Shown piece by piece: positions 10,064 through 17,735 of a DNA stretch of 64,000 nt. This stretch comes from Massilia arenae (lineage in GTDB: Bacteria > Pseudomonadota > Gammaproteobacteria > Burkholderiales > Burkholderiaceae_D). The stretch covers positions 17,051 to 81,050 of the forward strand of contig NZ_VPFD01000027.1 in assembly GCF_008014745.1 (NCBI RefSeq), read 5' to 3'. Position numbers and translations under genes: made by a program. The notes under the pieces were generated by a model. The model was not told the DNA's origin and made no database searches. It saw only the letters and a list, made by a program, of their open reading frames with translations. Position 1 is the stretch's first letter; each line of letters starts with the position of its first letter.

Positions 10064-10069
10064 TATAAT
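10064..10069 (+). promoter_or_regulatory. Possible -10 element for argS
   Basis: A perfect TATAAT hexamer lies 76 bases before the argS start, in the only gap between the divergent rsmB and argS genes. No convincing -35 is seen at 16-18 bases upstream, so this is a tentative sigma-70 site. Confidence 0.4.
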
Positions 10070-10144
10070 GTGCACTGTTTGCCTGCTCATCTTCCCGATA
10101 AGAGGCGCCGCCCATACGTAGTACCTAATTTTTCGACCATTCCC

Positions 10145-11857
10145 ATGCTCGCCCAACAAAAACAACAAATCGTTGCCCTGTTCCAGGCAGCCCTCGCCCC
10201 GATCGTCGCCGGCACCGACCTGGCCCCCAACGTGGTGCTGGAGCGTCCGCGCGATCCTTCGCACGGCGACATCGCCTGCAATATCGCCATGCAGCTGGCC
10301 AAGCAGCTCAAGACCAATCCGCGCGAACTGGCCACCCGCCTGGTCGCCGCGCTGCAGGCCGAGCCGGGCGCGCAGGGCCTGATCGAATCGGCCGACATCG
10401 CCGGCCCCGGCTTCATCAACCTGCGCGTGGCCGCCGCCGCCAAGCAGGCGGTGGTGCGCGACGTGCTCGAGCAGGGTGAGGCCTTCGGCCGCGCCGGCGC
10501 CGCCAGCGGCCACCATGCGATCATCGAATTCGTCTCGGCCAACCCGACCGGCCCGCTGCACGTCGGCCACGGCCGCCAGGCCGCGCTGGGCGATGCGCTG
10601 TCGTCGCTGTTCGAATCGCAGGGCATCGAAGTGACCCGCGAGTTCTACTACAACGACGCCGGCGTCCAGATCGCCACCCTGGCCACCTCGGTGCAGGCGC
10701 GCGCACGCGGCTTCAAGCCGGGCGACGCCGAATGGCCCGAGTCGGCCTATAACGGCGACTACATCGCCGACATCGCGGCCGACTTCCTGGCCAAAAAAAC
10801 CGTGTCGGCCAGCGACGGCGCACCGGCCACCGCCAGCGGCGACGTGGAAGACATCGAATCGATCCGCCGCTTCGCGGTCACCTACCTGCGCAACGAGCAG
10901 GACCAGGACCTGCAGGCCTTCGGCGTCAAGTTCGACAACTACTACCTCGAATCGTCGCTGTACGCCGACGGCAAGGTCGAGACGGCGGTGCAGGCCCTGG
11001 TCGATGCCGGCAAGACCTACGAAGACGGCGGCGCCCTGTGGCTCAAGACCACCGACTACGGCGACGACAAGGACCGCGTGATGCGCAAGTCCGACGGCAC
11101 CTATACCTATTTCGTGCCCGACGTCGCCTACCACATCCAGAAATTCCGCCGCGGCTTCGACCAGGCGATCAATATCCAGGGCAGCGACCACCACGGCACC
11201 ATCGCGCGCGTGCGCGCCGGCCTGCAGGCGGTGAACATCGGCATCCCGCAGGGCTACCCCGACTACGTGCTGCACAAGATGGTCACCGTGATGAAGAACG
11301 GCGAAGAGGTCAAGATCTCCAAGCGCGCCGGCTCCTACGTCACCGTGCGCGACCTGATCGAATGGTCGGGCAATGGCGACGTCACGCGCGGCCGCGACGC
11401 GGTGCGTTTCTTCCTGATTTCGCGCAAGGCCGACACCGAGTTCGTGTTCGACGTCGACGTCGCCCTCGCGACCAATGACGAGAATCCGGTCTACTACGTG
11501 CAGTACGCCCACGCGCGCATCTGCTCGGCGCTGGCCAACTGGGGCGGCGACGTCGCCAGCCTGGCCAAGGTCGATCTGTCGCCGCTGACCGAATCGCACG
11601 AGTCGCAACTGCTGGCCAAGCTGGCCGCCTACCCCGAGATGCTGCAGCGCGCGCAGGCCGAACTCGGCCCGCACCAGGTCGCGTTCTACCTGCGCGAACT
11701 GGCCGGCGAGCTGCACAGCTACTACTTCGCGCACAAGTGGCTGCTCGACGACAGCGAAGCCCTCAAGCTGGCCCGCCTGGCGCTGGCCGCCGCCACCCGC
11801 CAGGTGCTGCGCAACGGCCTGGCCCTGATCGGCGTCTCGGCGCCGGACAAGATGTAA
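10145..11857 (+). CDS. argS: Arginyl-tRNA synthetase
   Basis: Class I aminoacyl-tRNA synthetase charging tRNA-Arg; 570 residues, normal for the family. The N-terminal Arg-tRNA synthetase domain (about 1-90) is followed by the Rossmann catalytic core with the HIGH-like motif ANPTGPLHVGHGRQA. The KMSKS loop is replaced by KISKRAGSYV, as often in ArgRS. The anticodon-binding helical DALR domain occupies the C-terminus (YVQYAHARICSAL onward). The start at MLAQQKQQ was chosen because upstream in-frame codons encode a non-conserved leader. It is the first gene of a rightward run ending at the PEP-CTERM gene. Confidence 0.96.
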   Translation: MLAQQKQQIVALFQAALAPIVAGTDLAPNVVLERPRDPSHGDIACNIAMQLAKQLKTNPRELATRLVAALQAEPGAQGLIESADIAGPGFINLRVAAAAKQAVVRDVLEQGEAFGRAGAASGHHAIIEFVSANPTGPLHVGHGRQAALGDALSSLFESQGIEVTREFYYNDAGVQIATLATSVQARARGFKPGDAEWPESAYNGDYIADIAADFLAKKTVSASDGAPATASGDVEDIESIRRFAVTYLRNEQDQDLQAFGVKFDNYYLESSLYADGKVETAVQALVDAGKTYEDGGALWLKTTDYGDDKDRVMRKSDGTYTYFVPDVAYHIQKFRRGFDQAINIQGSDHHGTIARVRAGLQAVNIGIPQGYPDYVLHKMVTVMKNGEEVKISKRAGSYVTVRDLIEWSGNGDVTRGRDAVRFFLISRKADTEFVFDVDVALATNDENPVYYVQYAHARICSALANWGGDVASLAKVDLSPLTESHESQLLAKLAAYPEMLQRAQAELGPHQVAFYLRELAGELHSYYFAHKWLLDDSEALKLARLALAAATRQVLRNGLALIGVSAPDKM

Positions 11858-11901
11858 GGCGCAGGTAGTACAAGCCCAACGTTTCATCACCAGAAAGCGT
11901 C

Positions 11902-12570
11902 ATGACCGACATCCGTACCGTATCGAAGCTTAGCCAACGCTACCAACGCGGCAGCACCCTGACCGGCATCATCATCGGCCTGATCGTCGGCCTGGGTATC
12001 GCGGTGGCGGTCGCGCTCGTGATCACCAAGGGCGCCTCGCCGTTCACCGACCGCTCCAACAAGATGGGCCGCCCGGCCGACCTCGAGCCGAGCCAGGCGT
12101 CCGATCCCAACAAGCCGATGTACGGCAACCGGGCGCCGGTCCCGGTGCCGCAGGCGCCGGCCCAGCCGAGCGCACCGGCGACCGTGCCGAAGGCGCCGCA
12201 ACAACAGCCCGATTCCGACCCGCTGGGCGCCGCCATCGCCGGCATGCAGGAGCCGCGCCCGAGCGCGCCGCCACCGCCGCCGGCCCCGGTAAACACCGCC
12301 GCTCCCGCCCCTGGCGCCGCGGCCGTGACCGACGGCTATATCTATTACCTGCAGGCCGGCGCCTTCCGCGAAATGTCGGATGCCGAGAACACCCGCGCCA
12401 AGCTGGCCCTGCTCGGCTTCGAGGCTGCGATCAGCGACCGCACCACCGACAGCGGCGTGCTGCACCGGGTGCGGGTCGGTCCTTATTCGCAAGTCGAAGC
12501 CGTCAACAAGGCGCGCGCCAAGCTGCTCGACAGCGGCATCGACGTCGCCATCGTGCGCAACCAGCGCTGA
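11902..12570 (+). CDS. SPOR-domain membrane protein (FtsN/DedD-like)
   Basis: 222 residues: a short cytoplasmic N-terminus, one membrane helix (about 21-43, LTGIIIGLIVGLGIAVAVAL), a long Pro/Ala-rich periplasmic linker (about 60-135) and a C-terminal SPOR domain (about 143-220, YIYYLQAGAFREMSDAEN through the closing strand VAIVRNQ). SPOR domains bind denuded septal peptidoglycan, so a cell-division role is likely; the topology is that of FtsN. It sits 44 bases after argS, an association common in Betaproteobacteria, where this gene is often annotated as FtsN-like. I cannot tell FtsN from DedD without alignment. Confidence 0.85.
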   Translation: MTDIRTVSKLSQRYQRGSTLTGIIIGLIVGLGIAVAVALVITKGASPFTDRSNKMGRPADLEPSQASDPNKPMYGNRAPVPVPQAPAQPSAPATVPKAPQQQPDSDPLGAAIAGMQEPRPSAPPPPPAPVNTAAPAPGAAAVTDGYIYYLQAGAFREMSDAENTRAKLALLGFEAAISDRTTDSGVLHRVRVGPYSQVEAVNKARAKLLDSGIDVAIVRNQR

Positions 12571-12577
12571 TCCCACG

Positions 12578-13360
12578 ATGACGCGGACGGAGCGCGTCTT
12601 CATCACCGGCGCCTCGAGCGGCATCGGCGCCGCCCTGGCGCGCGAATACGCCGCGCGCGGCGCCACGCTCGGCCTGCTGGCGCGGCGGCGCGACCACCTG
12701 GTCGCGCTTGCCGCCTCGCTGCCCCACCCCGAACGGCATCACATCTACGCGGTCGACGTGCTCGATCGCGATGGCCTGGCCGCCGCCGCGCATGACTTCC
12801 TCGCCACCAATGGCGGCGCCGACGTCGTCATCGCCAGCGCCGGCATCTCGCACGGCACGCTCACCGACCGCGCGGCCGACCTGGCCGTGTTCGACGCGGT
12901 GTTCGCCACCAATGTAAATGCCACGGTCGCCACCTTCGCTCCTTTCATCCCCGCCATGCGGCGGCAGGCGACGCCGTGCCGCCTGGTGGGCATCGGCAGC
13001 GTAGCGGGCGTGCGCGGCATGCGCGGCGCCGGCGCCTACTGCGCCAGCAAGGCCGCCGTGCATAGCTATTGCGAAGCGCTGCGGCTCGAGCTGCGCGCCA
13101 CCAACATCCGGGTGGTGACGATCGCCCCCGGTTATATCGATACGCCCATGACCAGCAAGAACCGTTTTCCCATGCCATTCCTGATGCCCGCCGACCGCTT
13201 CGCGGCGCACGCCGCCGCCGTGATCGCGCACGGCGACAGCTACCGTGTATTGCCCTGGCAGATGGGCGTCGTGGCCAAGCTGCTGCGCCTGCTGCCAAAC
13301 TTTGTGTTCGACCGCCTGTTCGCGCGCGCGCCGACCAAACAGCGCCAGGGGGAAGCATGA
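12578..13360 (+). CDS. Short-chain dehydrogenase/reductase
   Basis: 260 residues with the classical SDR Rossmann fold: FITGASSGIG (cofactor loop, residues 8-17), an NVNA motif, a Ser in IGSVAGVRGMRGAG, and the catalytic YCASK (Tyr-x3-Lys), then an IAPGYIDTPM motif after the active site. The Arg pair after the second strand (LLARRRDHL) suggests NADP(H) preference. The C-terminal ~25 residues are hydrophobic with basic ends (VVAKLLRLLPNFVFDRLF), as in SDRs that associate with membranes. Its stop overlaps the birA start as ATGA. The substrate cannot be assigned. Confidence 0.9.
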   Translation: MTRTERVFITGASSGIGAALAREYAARGATLGLLARRRDHLVALAASLPHPERHHIYAVDVLDRDGLAAAAHDFLATNGGADVVIASAGISHGTLTDRAADLAVFDAVFATNVNATVATFAPFIPAMRRQATPCRLVGIGSVAGVRGMRGAGAYCASKAAVHSYCEALRLELRATNIRVVTIAPGYIDTPMTSKNRFPMPFLMPADRFAAHAAAVIAHGDSYRVLPWQMGVVAKLLRLLPNFVFDRLFARAPTKQRQGEA

Positions 13361-14121
13361 ACGCCGAAGGCATCCGCGCGCTGTCGAAGGCCGGCGTGGC
13401 GGTCGAAGTCGTGGCGCAGACCGGCTCCACCAATGCCGACCTGCTGGCGCGCGCCGCGCTGCTGCCCGCGCCGCTGCTGCTGGTGGCCGAACACCAGACC
13501 GCCGGCCGCGGCCGCGCCGGCCGCAGCTGGCTGTCTTCGCCTGAAGGTTCGCTGACTTTTTCGCTGGCCTGGAAATTCGACGGCGGCCCGCAGGCGCTGG
13601 TCGGCCTGCCGCTGGCAATCGGCGTGGCGCTGGCCGAGACGCTCGGCGCGCTGGGTCAGCAAGTTCAATTGAAATGGCCGAACGACCTGCTCAAGGATGG
13701 CGACAAGCTGGCCGGCATCCTGGTCGAAACCCAGTCCGCGCCGGGCGGCGGCACCTGGACCGTGATCGGCATCGGCCTGAACCTCCTGATGCCGGACGAG
13801 ATGGAGGCGCAGCTAGGCCGCAGCGCCGCCGGCGTGCCCTGGCTGGCGCGCATGGAGCGCGACGTCCTGATGGCGGCCCTGCTCGACGGCCTGGCCGCCT
13901 GCTTGAGCGAATTTTCCGCACGCGGCTTCGCGGCCTTCGCCGCGCGCTGGAACCTGCGCCACGCCTGGCAGGGCGAGACCGTGGTCTTGCTCGACCAGGG
14001 CACGGTGCGGCACGAGGGCCGCGCCGCCGGCGTCGACGACAGCGGCCGCCTGCTGCTCGACACGGCGGAGGGCCGGATCACGGTGATGGCCGGCGACGTC
14101 TCGCTGCGGGTGAAGACATGA
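13357..14121 (+). CDS. birA: Biotin--[acetyl-CoA-carboxylase] ligase, monofunctional form
   Basis: Activates biotin with ATP and transfers it to the lysine of biotin carboxyl carrier protein. 254 residues. The catalytic BPL domain contains QTGSTNADLL, the biotinyl-AMP loop GRGRAGRSW, LKWPNDLL and GDKLAGILVE; a short C-terminal SH3-like cap follows. The N-terminal helix-turn-helix that makes E. coli BirA a repressor is absent, so this protein should not regulate biotin genes. It overlaps both neighbours by ATGA, with coaX downstream; the birA-coaX pairing is common in Betaproteobacteria. Confidence 0.94.
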   Translation: MNAEGIRALSKAGVAVEVVAQTGSTNADLLARAALLPAPLLLVAEHQTAGRGRAGRSWLSSPEGSLTFSLAWKFDGGPQALVGLPLAIGVALAETLGALGQQVQLKWPNDLLKDGDKLAGILVETQSAPGGGTWTVIGIGLNLLMPDEMEAQLGRSAAGVPWLARMERDVLMAALLDGLAACLSEFSARGFAAFAARWNLRHAWQGETVVLLDQGTVRHEGRAAGVDDSGRLLLDTAEGRITVMAGDVSLRVKT

Positions 14122-14861
14122 TGCTGCTGGTCGACGCGGGCAATACCCGCGTCAAGTGGGCGCTGGCCGACGATGCGAGCGCCCTCGGCATGTGGCGCTT
14201 TCACGGCGCCGTGCTGCACGCCGGGCTCGATGAAGCGGCAGCCGAATGGGCGCTGGCCGGCGTGACTCGCGCGCTGGTGTCGAACGTGGCCGGTCCGCAG
14301 CTGGCCACGCGCATCGCGGCCCTGCTGCCGGCGGGGATCGAGGTCGAATGGTTCGCCTCCACTTTTGAGCGCGCCGGCCTGCGCAACGGCTACCGCGAGC
14401 CGGGCCGGCTGGGCTGCGACCGCTTCGCCGCCGCCATCGGCGCGCGCGCCCTGGCGCCCGGCCGGGACCTGGTCGTCGCCACCTGCGGCACCGCGACCAC
14501 GGTCGACGCGGTCACGGCGGACGGCTTGTTCGTGGGCGGCATGATCCTGCCCGGCCTGGCGCTGATGGCGTCCAGCCTGGCCAGCAATACGGCACAACTG
14601 CCGCAGGTGGCGCCGGGCGCCCTGCCGGCGCTGTTCGGCGACAACACGAATGACGCGATTCTCTCCGGCGTGCTGTCGGCCCAGGCCGGCGCCATCGAGC
14701 GCGCCGTGGCCGGACACGGCGCCTCGGCCTGCATCGTCTCGGGCGGCGCGGCGCCATATATCGCGCCGGCGCTCAAGGTCGCGCACCAGGTGGTCGATAA
14801 TATCGTGCTGGTCGGCCTGCAGGCGGCGGCCGCATCGACGAAAGGGGAAACGCCTTGCTGA
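14118..14861 (+). CDS. coaX: Type III pantothenate kinase
   Basis: Phosphorylates pantothenate, the first step of coenzyme A synthesis. 247 residues with the ASKHA-fold signatures of CoaX: LLVDAGNTRVKWAL (phosphate-1 loop), GREPGRLGCDRFAAAIGA-type central motif with the catalytic Asp in GCDR, and ATCGTATTVDAV (phosphate-2). Glycine-rich VSGGAAPYI lies near the C-terminus. Type III kinases use a monovalent cation and are not inhibited by CoA. The ATG overlaps the birA stop; the stop overlaps the TTG start of the next gene. Confidence 0.95.
   Translation: MMLLVDAGNTRVKWALADDASALGMWRFHGAVLHAGLDEAAAEWALAGVTRALVSNVAGPQLATRIAALLPAGIEVEWFASTFERAGLRNGYREPGRLGCDRFAAAIGARALAPGRDLVVATCGTATTVDAVTADGLFVGGMILPGLALMASSLASNTAQLPQVAPGALPALFGDNTNDAILSGVLSAQAGAIERAVAGHGASACIVSGGAAPYIAPALKVAHQVVDNIVLVGLQAAAASTKGETPC
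14841..14850 (+). promoter_or_regulatory. Ribosome binding site deciding a TTG start
   Basis: AAAGGGGAAA ends four bases before the TTG that begins MLKFVFWALL. Its GGGG core lies 7-11 bases from the codon, and no ATG lies in a comparable position, so initiation at TTG is supported. Confidence 0.6.
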
Positions 14862-15589
14862 AATTCGTATTCTGGGCGCTGCTGGCCGCGAACGCGGCGC
14901 TGCTGGCCTATGGCCAGGGCATCCTCGGCCAGCCAGGGGCCGGCGAACGCGAACCGGCGCGGCTGAAGAACCAGCTGGCGCCCGAACGTATCTCGCAGCT
15001 GACGGCGGTCGAGGCCAAGCGCGCGTTGGACGAGGCGGAAGCCGAGGAAGCCAGCGATACCGAAGCGCCTGCCGAGCCGTCCGCCGCCGCACCATCGCCG
15101 GCGCCGGTCGCCGTTGCGCCAGACCTGATCGCCTGCGTGCAGGCCGGCCCCTTCAGCGTCGCCGATGCCCGCCGCTTCGAGGCGCGGGTTGCCTCTCTCG
15201 ACCTGGCCGCGCGCCAGACGCGGGTCGAGGTGCCGTTCCAGGAAGTGACCAGCCGCCTAGTCTACCTGCCGCCGAACGGTGGCCGCGAAGGCGCCCAGCG
15301 CAGCTCCGCTGAGCTCAAGGAACGTGGTGTCGAGAATTTTTACACCATGCAGGGCGATTCGCCGCTGCGCTGGGCGATTTCACTCGGTGTGTTCAAGACC
15401 GATAGCGCGGCCCAGAAACTGGTGGGCCAGCTGCAGCGCCAGGGCGTGCGCGGTGTGCGGGTGCTGCCGCGTGGCCCGCAGGTCATGCGCGCCGCCTACC
15501 AATACAGGGCGATCGACGCCGGGACACGCATTCGCCTGACCACGGTTGTCGGTAACTTTCCCAATGCGGGCCTGGGCACCTGCAGCTGA
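14855..15589 (+). CDS. SPOR-domain protein of unknown role
   Basis: 244 residues from a TTG start overlapping the coaX stop. One hydrophobic helix at residues 2-20 (FVFWALLAANAALLAYG) acts as an anchor or uncleaved signal. An acidic, Ala/Pro-rich linker (about 45-90, with an AEAEEASDTEA stretch) follows, then a globular part with a SPOR-like segment at about 150-220 (RWAISLGVFKTDSAAQ, VRVLPRG). A second SPOR-like beginning (CVQAGPFSVADARRFEARV) near residue 91 suggests two halves related to the same fold. It is probably periplasmic and peptidoglycan-binding. A terminator follows, so this is the last gene of the birA-coaX run. Function is otherwise unknown. Confidence 0.75.
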   Translation: MLKFVFWALLAANAALLAYGQGILGQPGAGEREPARLKNQLAPERISQLTAVEAKRALDEAEAEEASDTEAPAEPSAAAPSPAPVAVAPDLIACVQAGPFSVADARRFEARVASLDLAARQTRVEVPFQEVTSRLVYLPPNGGREGAQRSSAELKERGVENFYTMQGDSPLRWAISLGVFKTDSAAQKLVGQLQRQGVRGVRVLPRGPQVMRAAYQYRAIDAGTRIRLTTVVGNFPNAGLGTCS

Positions 15590-15613
15590 CGTCCCGGCCA
15601 CTCGTCGAGCCAT

Positions 15614-15643
15614 GAAAGCGCGCCATCCGGTGCGCTTTTTTTA
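15614..15643 (+). terminator. Intrinsic terminator after the SPOR gene
   Basis: AAAGCGC (15615-15621) pairs with GCGCTTT (15632-15638) around a 10-base loop and is followed by a run of T. It closes the rightward operon before the PEP-CTERM promoter region. Confidence 0.85.
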
Positions 15644-15671
15644 TATGTGGCGCGTGCGGATGAGCATCTGG

Positions 15672-15692
15672 AGTGTCGAATATCTTTACACT
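15672..15692 (+). promoter_or_regulatory. Inverted repeat, candidate activator site for the PEP-CTERM promoter
   Basis: AGTGT and ACACT form a 5-bp inverted repeat with an 11-base AT-rich spacer. Its centre is about 85 bases upstream of the transcription start predicted from the sigma-54 promoter, a usual distance for an enhancer-binding protein. A single short repeat could occur by chance. Confidence 0.35.
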
Positions 15693-15741
15693 TAGTTTTT
15701 CTCAAGAAAAAATTATTAACGAAAACAAATACTTATATCTT

Positions 15742-15757
15742 TGGCACACTACTTGCT
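15742..15757 (+). promoter_or_regulatory. Sigma-54 promoter of the PEP-CTERM gene
   Basis: TGGCACACTACTTGCT matches the sigma-54 consensus TGGCAC-N5-TTGC(A/T) at every defined base, with GG and GC at the correct 10-base spacing. It is on the same strand as the PEP-CTERM gene, in an AT-rich 165-base gap, and predicts a start near 15768 and a ~40-base leader carrying the AAGGGGAT ribosome site. Transcription should therefore need RpoN and an enhancer-binding protein. Confidence 0.85.
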
Positions 15758-15808
15758 ATATATCAAATCAAGTTGTTTCAATATAATTTCACTTTCCAAG
15801 GGGATAAC

Positions 15809-16600
15809 ATGAACCGAATCGCTACTGCCTTGCTGCTTGCTGCCGCCACGCTGTCGACCACTGCTTTCGCTGCACCTATCGCGCTGGACGGCTCGCTGTC
15901 GAATGGAATGCTGGACCAGGGCCACTACAAGGCTGTCTTCACCAACAACACCGCGCCGCCAGAGAAATACACTTTCAATAGCCTGTCGTATTCGTTCTCG
16001 TTCAAGGACGATGGCGAGGTGATGAAGCTGGTGTCGACCAGCGACCGCAAGGAAGGCGCGTATGGCAGTGTCAAGCATGGCGAATCCCACCGTGATGTGA
16101 CGGTCGCCACCACCAATACCTACACCGGTGAACAGGAAAGCGTTGCCCTGTGGTTCGGCAATTTCCTGCTCGGCAGCGGCAGCACGCAGCTCGTCCACTC
16201 GAGCGAAACCAGCGCACCGAGCTTCCAAGAAATTTATGACGGCAAAAAGTGCACGGTCTGGTTCATCGCCTGCTTCGCTTCGCACGACCAATACTCGAAC
16301 ACCACGACTACGACCACCACTGTGAAAAATGCCTACACTGGTGAATTCACCATCAGCGGCACCGTGACGAACCAGTCCATCATCGATGCCCTGCTGAACG
16401 ATGGCCAAATGACGTTCAAGCTGAAAGTCCTGGGCGACCTGATGCTCACCAACTCCCAGTTCCTGCTCGACTACACCAAAGTGGAAGATCAGGTCGAACA
16501 GCCGGGCGAAGTGCCTGAGCCGTCGAGCGTCCTGCTGGCAGGCGCCGGCCTGGCCGCGATCGGCTTCCTGCGCCGCCGTCGCAGCGCTGCACAGGCATAA
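15809..16600 (+). CDS. PEP-CTERM sorted exported protein
   Basis: 263 residues. A cleavable signal peptide (residues 1-22, ending TAFAAP) and a C-terminal sorting tag: VPEPSSVL, a hydrophobic helix LLAGAGLAAIGFL, then RRRR. In this system an exosortase (XrtA type) removes the tag, and the proteins are usually linked to exopolysaccharide or floc formation. The mature domain is Ser/Thr-rich, with a TTTTTTT run near residue 170 and one Cys pair (KKCTVWFIACF); I do not recognise a defined domain. It starts at the ATG preceded by CAAGGGGAT. It is a single-gene unit between a sigma-54 promoter and a terminator. No exosortase gene is in the window. Confidence 0.88.
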   Translation: MNRIATALLLAAATLSTTAFAAPIALDGSLSNGMLDQGHYKAVFTNNTAPPEKYTFNSLSYSFSFKDDGEVMKLVSTSDRKEGAYGSVKHGESHRDVTVATTNTYTGEQESVALWFGNFLLGSGSTQLVHSSETSAPSFQEIYDGKKCTVWFIACFASHDQYSNTTTTTTTVKNAYTGEFTISGTVTNQSIIDALLNDGQMTFKLKVLGDLMLTNSQFLLDYTKVEDQVEQPGEVPEPSSVLLAGAGLAAIGFLRRRRSAAQA

Positions 16601-16619
16601 GCGGTTCCTTTCCGCTCGC

Positions 16620-16647
16620 AAAAATGGCCGGTTCGCCGGCCATTTTT
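16620..16647. terminator. Bidirectional intrinsic terminator
   Basis: A perfect 12-bp stem, AAAAATGGCCGG with CCGGCCATTTTT, closed by a TTCG tetraloop. T-runs occur on both strands, so it can end the PEP-CTERM transcript and the convergent cell-shape operon ending with rlpA. Confidence 0.92.
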
Positions 16648-16687
16648 CATGGGCGTGGCGGCACCAGCCCGAACAAGTGCGAGAAGA

Positions 16688-17716
16688 TCAGCGTTGGACC
16701 ACGATCGGCTTGAAGCCCAGGCTGGAGGGCAACGCGCGCATCGCTTCCATCGCTTCGGCGCGGCTGGCATAGGGACCGCCATACAGGCGGTTCAGCGAAC
16801 CTACTTTCACCACCTCGAGCTTGCCCAACTCGACGCCGGCATTGGTGATCTTCTGGCCCATCGCCTCGGCGGTGCCGGCCCGGCCATAGGCGCCGAACTG
16901 GATGAAATAGCGGCCGGCGCTGGCCGGCGCCGGCTCCGGCTCGTCAGCAGCCGGCTCGGCCTGCCTCACCAGCGCCGCGCTATCGGAATGGATCCGGTCT
17001 TCCAGCATCAGTGCCTCGATCTCGGGCGGCGCCGATTGCGCGATCGATGCGACTTCGCGCCGCACGGCGGCGATCTGCGCCGGCGGGACGATCGGATCGC
17101 CCGGGAACAGGCGCTCGATCTCGACTTCGTGGCTCCCCTTGCCCAGCAGGCCGAGCTTGAGCGCCGCCGTGTACGAAACGTCGATGATGCGGCTGGCGTG
17201 GAAGGGGCCGCGGTCGTTGATGCGCACCACGACCGAATTGCCGGTATCGAGGCTGGTCACCCGCACATAGGACGGAATCGGCAGGGTCGGATGCGCGGCC
17301 GTCATCTTGTACATATCGTACAGTTCGCCGGACGCCGTGCGCTGGCCGTGGAATTTGACGCCATACCAGGTGCTGACGCCGCGCGCGCTATACGGCACGT
17401 CATTCCCCAGCGGCGTATAGGTCTTGCCCAGCACCGTGTAGGGACGGCTGGTCCACTTGTTGAAAGGCTCGGCCTTGACCACGGCGTCCGGCACGTCAAG
17501 CAGGCCGTCGGGGATGTTGTCGCCGGGGCCGTCATCCTTGTAATAGCCGCCGCGGCCCGACTTGGCGGCCGGTAGCTGGGGCGCCTTGCCATGCTTGGCG
17601 GTCGGTTTATGTGGCCAGGGGAAAGGATTGAGCCGTTTGTGTTCTCCGGTGCTGCTGCAGGCCGATACCAGGATGGCAACCGGTATGACCGCCAGGAAGC
17701 TTGTACGAACGCCCAT
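16688..17716 (-). CDS. rlpA: RlpA-family lytic transglycosylase lipoprotein with SPOR domain
   Basis: 342 residues. Residues 1-21 form a lipoprotein signal ending VSAC, so the protein is probably lipid-anchored to the outer membrane. A double-psi beta-barrel follows (about 115-205, with VSTWYGVKFHGQRTASGE and VVRINDRGPFHASRIID) and then a C-terminal SPOR domain (about 265-340, YFIQFGAYGRAGTAEAMG). RlpA proteins cleave glycan strands lacking stem peptides at the septum in Pseudomonas; the catalytic-site residues E and D are consistent here. It is the last gene of the mre-mrd operon, a conserved position next to rodA. Confidence 0.93.
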   Translation of the reverse strand: MGVRTSFLAVIPVAILVSACSSTGEHKRLNPFPWPHKPTAKHGKAPQLPAAKSGRGGYYKDDGPGDNIPDGLLDVPDAVVKAEPFNKWTSRPYTVLGKTYTPLGNDVPYSARGVSTWYGVKFHGQRTASGELYDMYKMTAAHPTLPIPSYVRVTSLDTGNSVVVRINDRGPFHASRIIDVSYTAALKLGLLGKGSHEVEIERLFPGDPIVPPAQIAAVRREVASIAQSAPPEIEALMLEDRIHSDSAALVRQAEPAADEPEPAPASAGRYFIQFGAYGRAGTAEAMGQKITNAGVELGKLEVVKVGSLNRLYGGPYASRAEAMEAMRALPSSLGFKPIVVQR

Positions 17717-17735
17717 TGGCTGTCCTTTATGAAAT

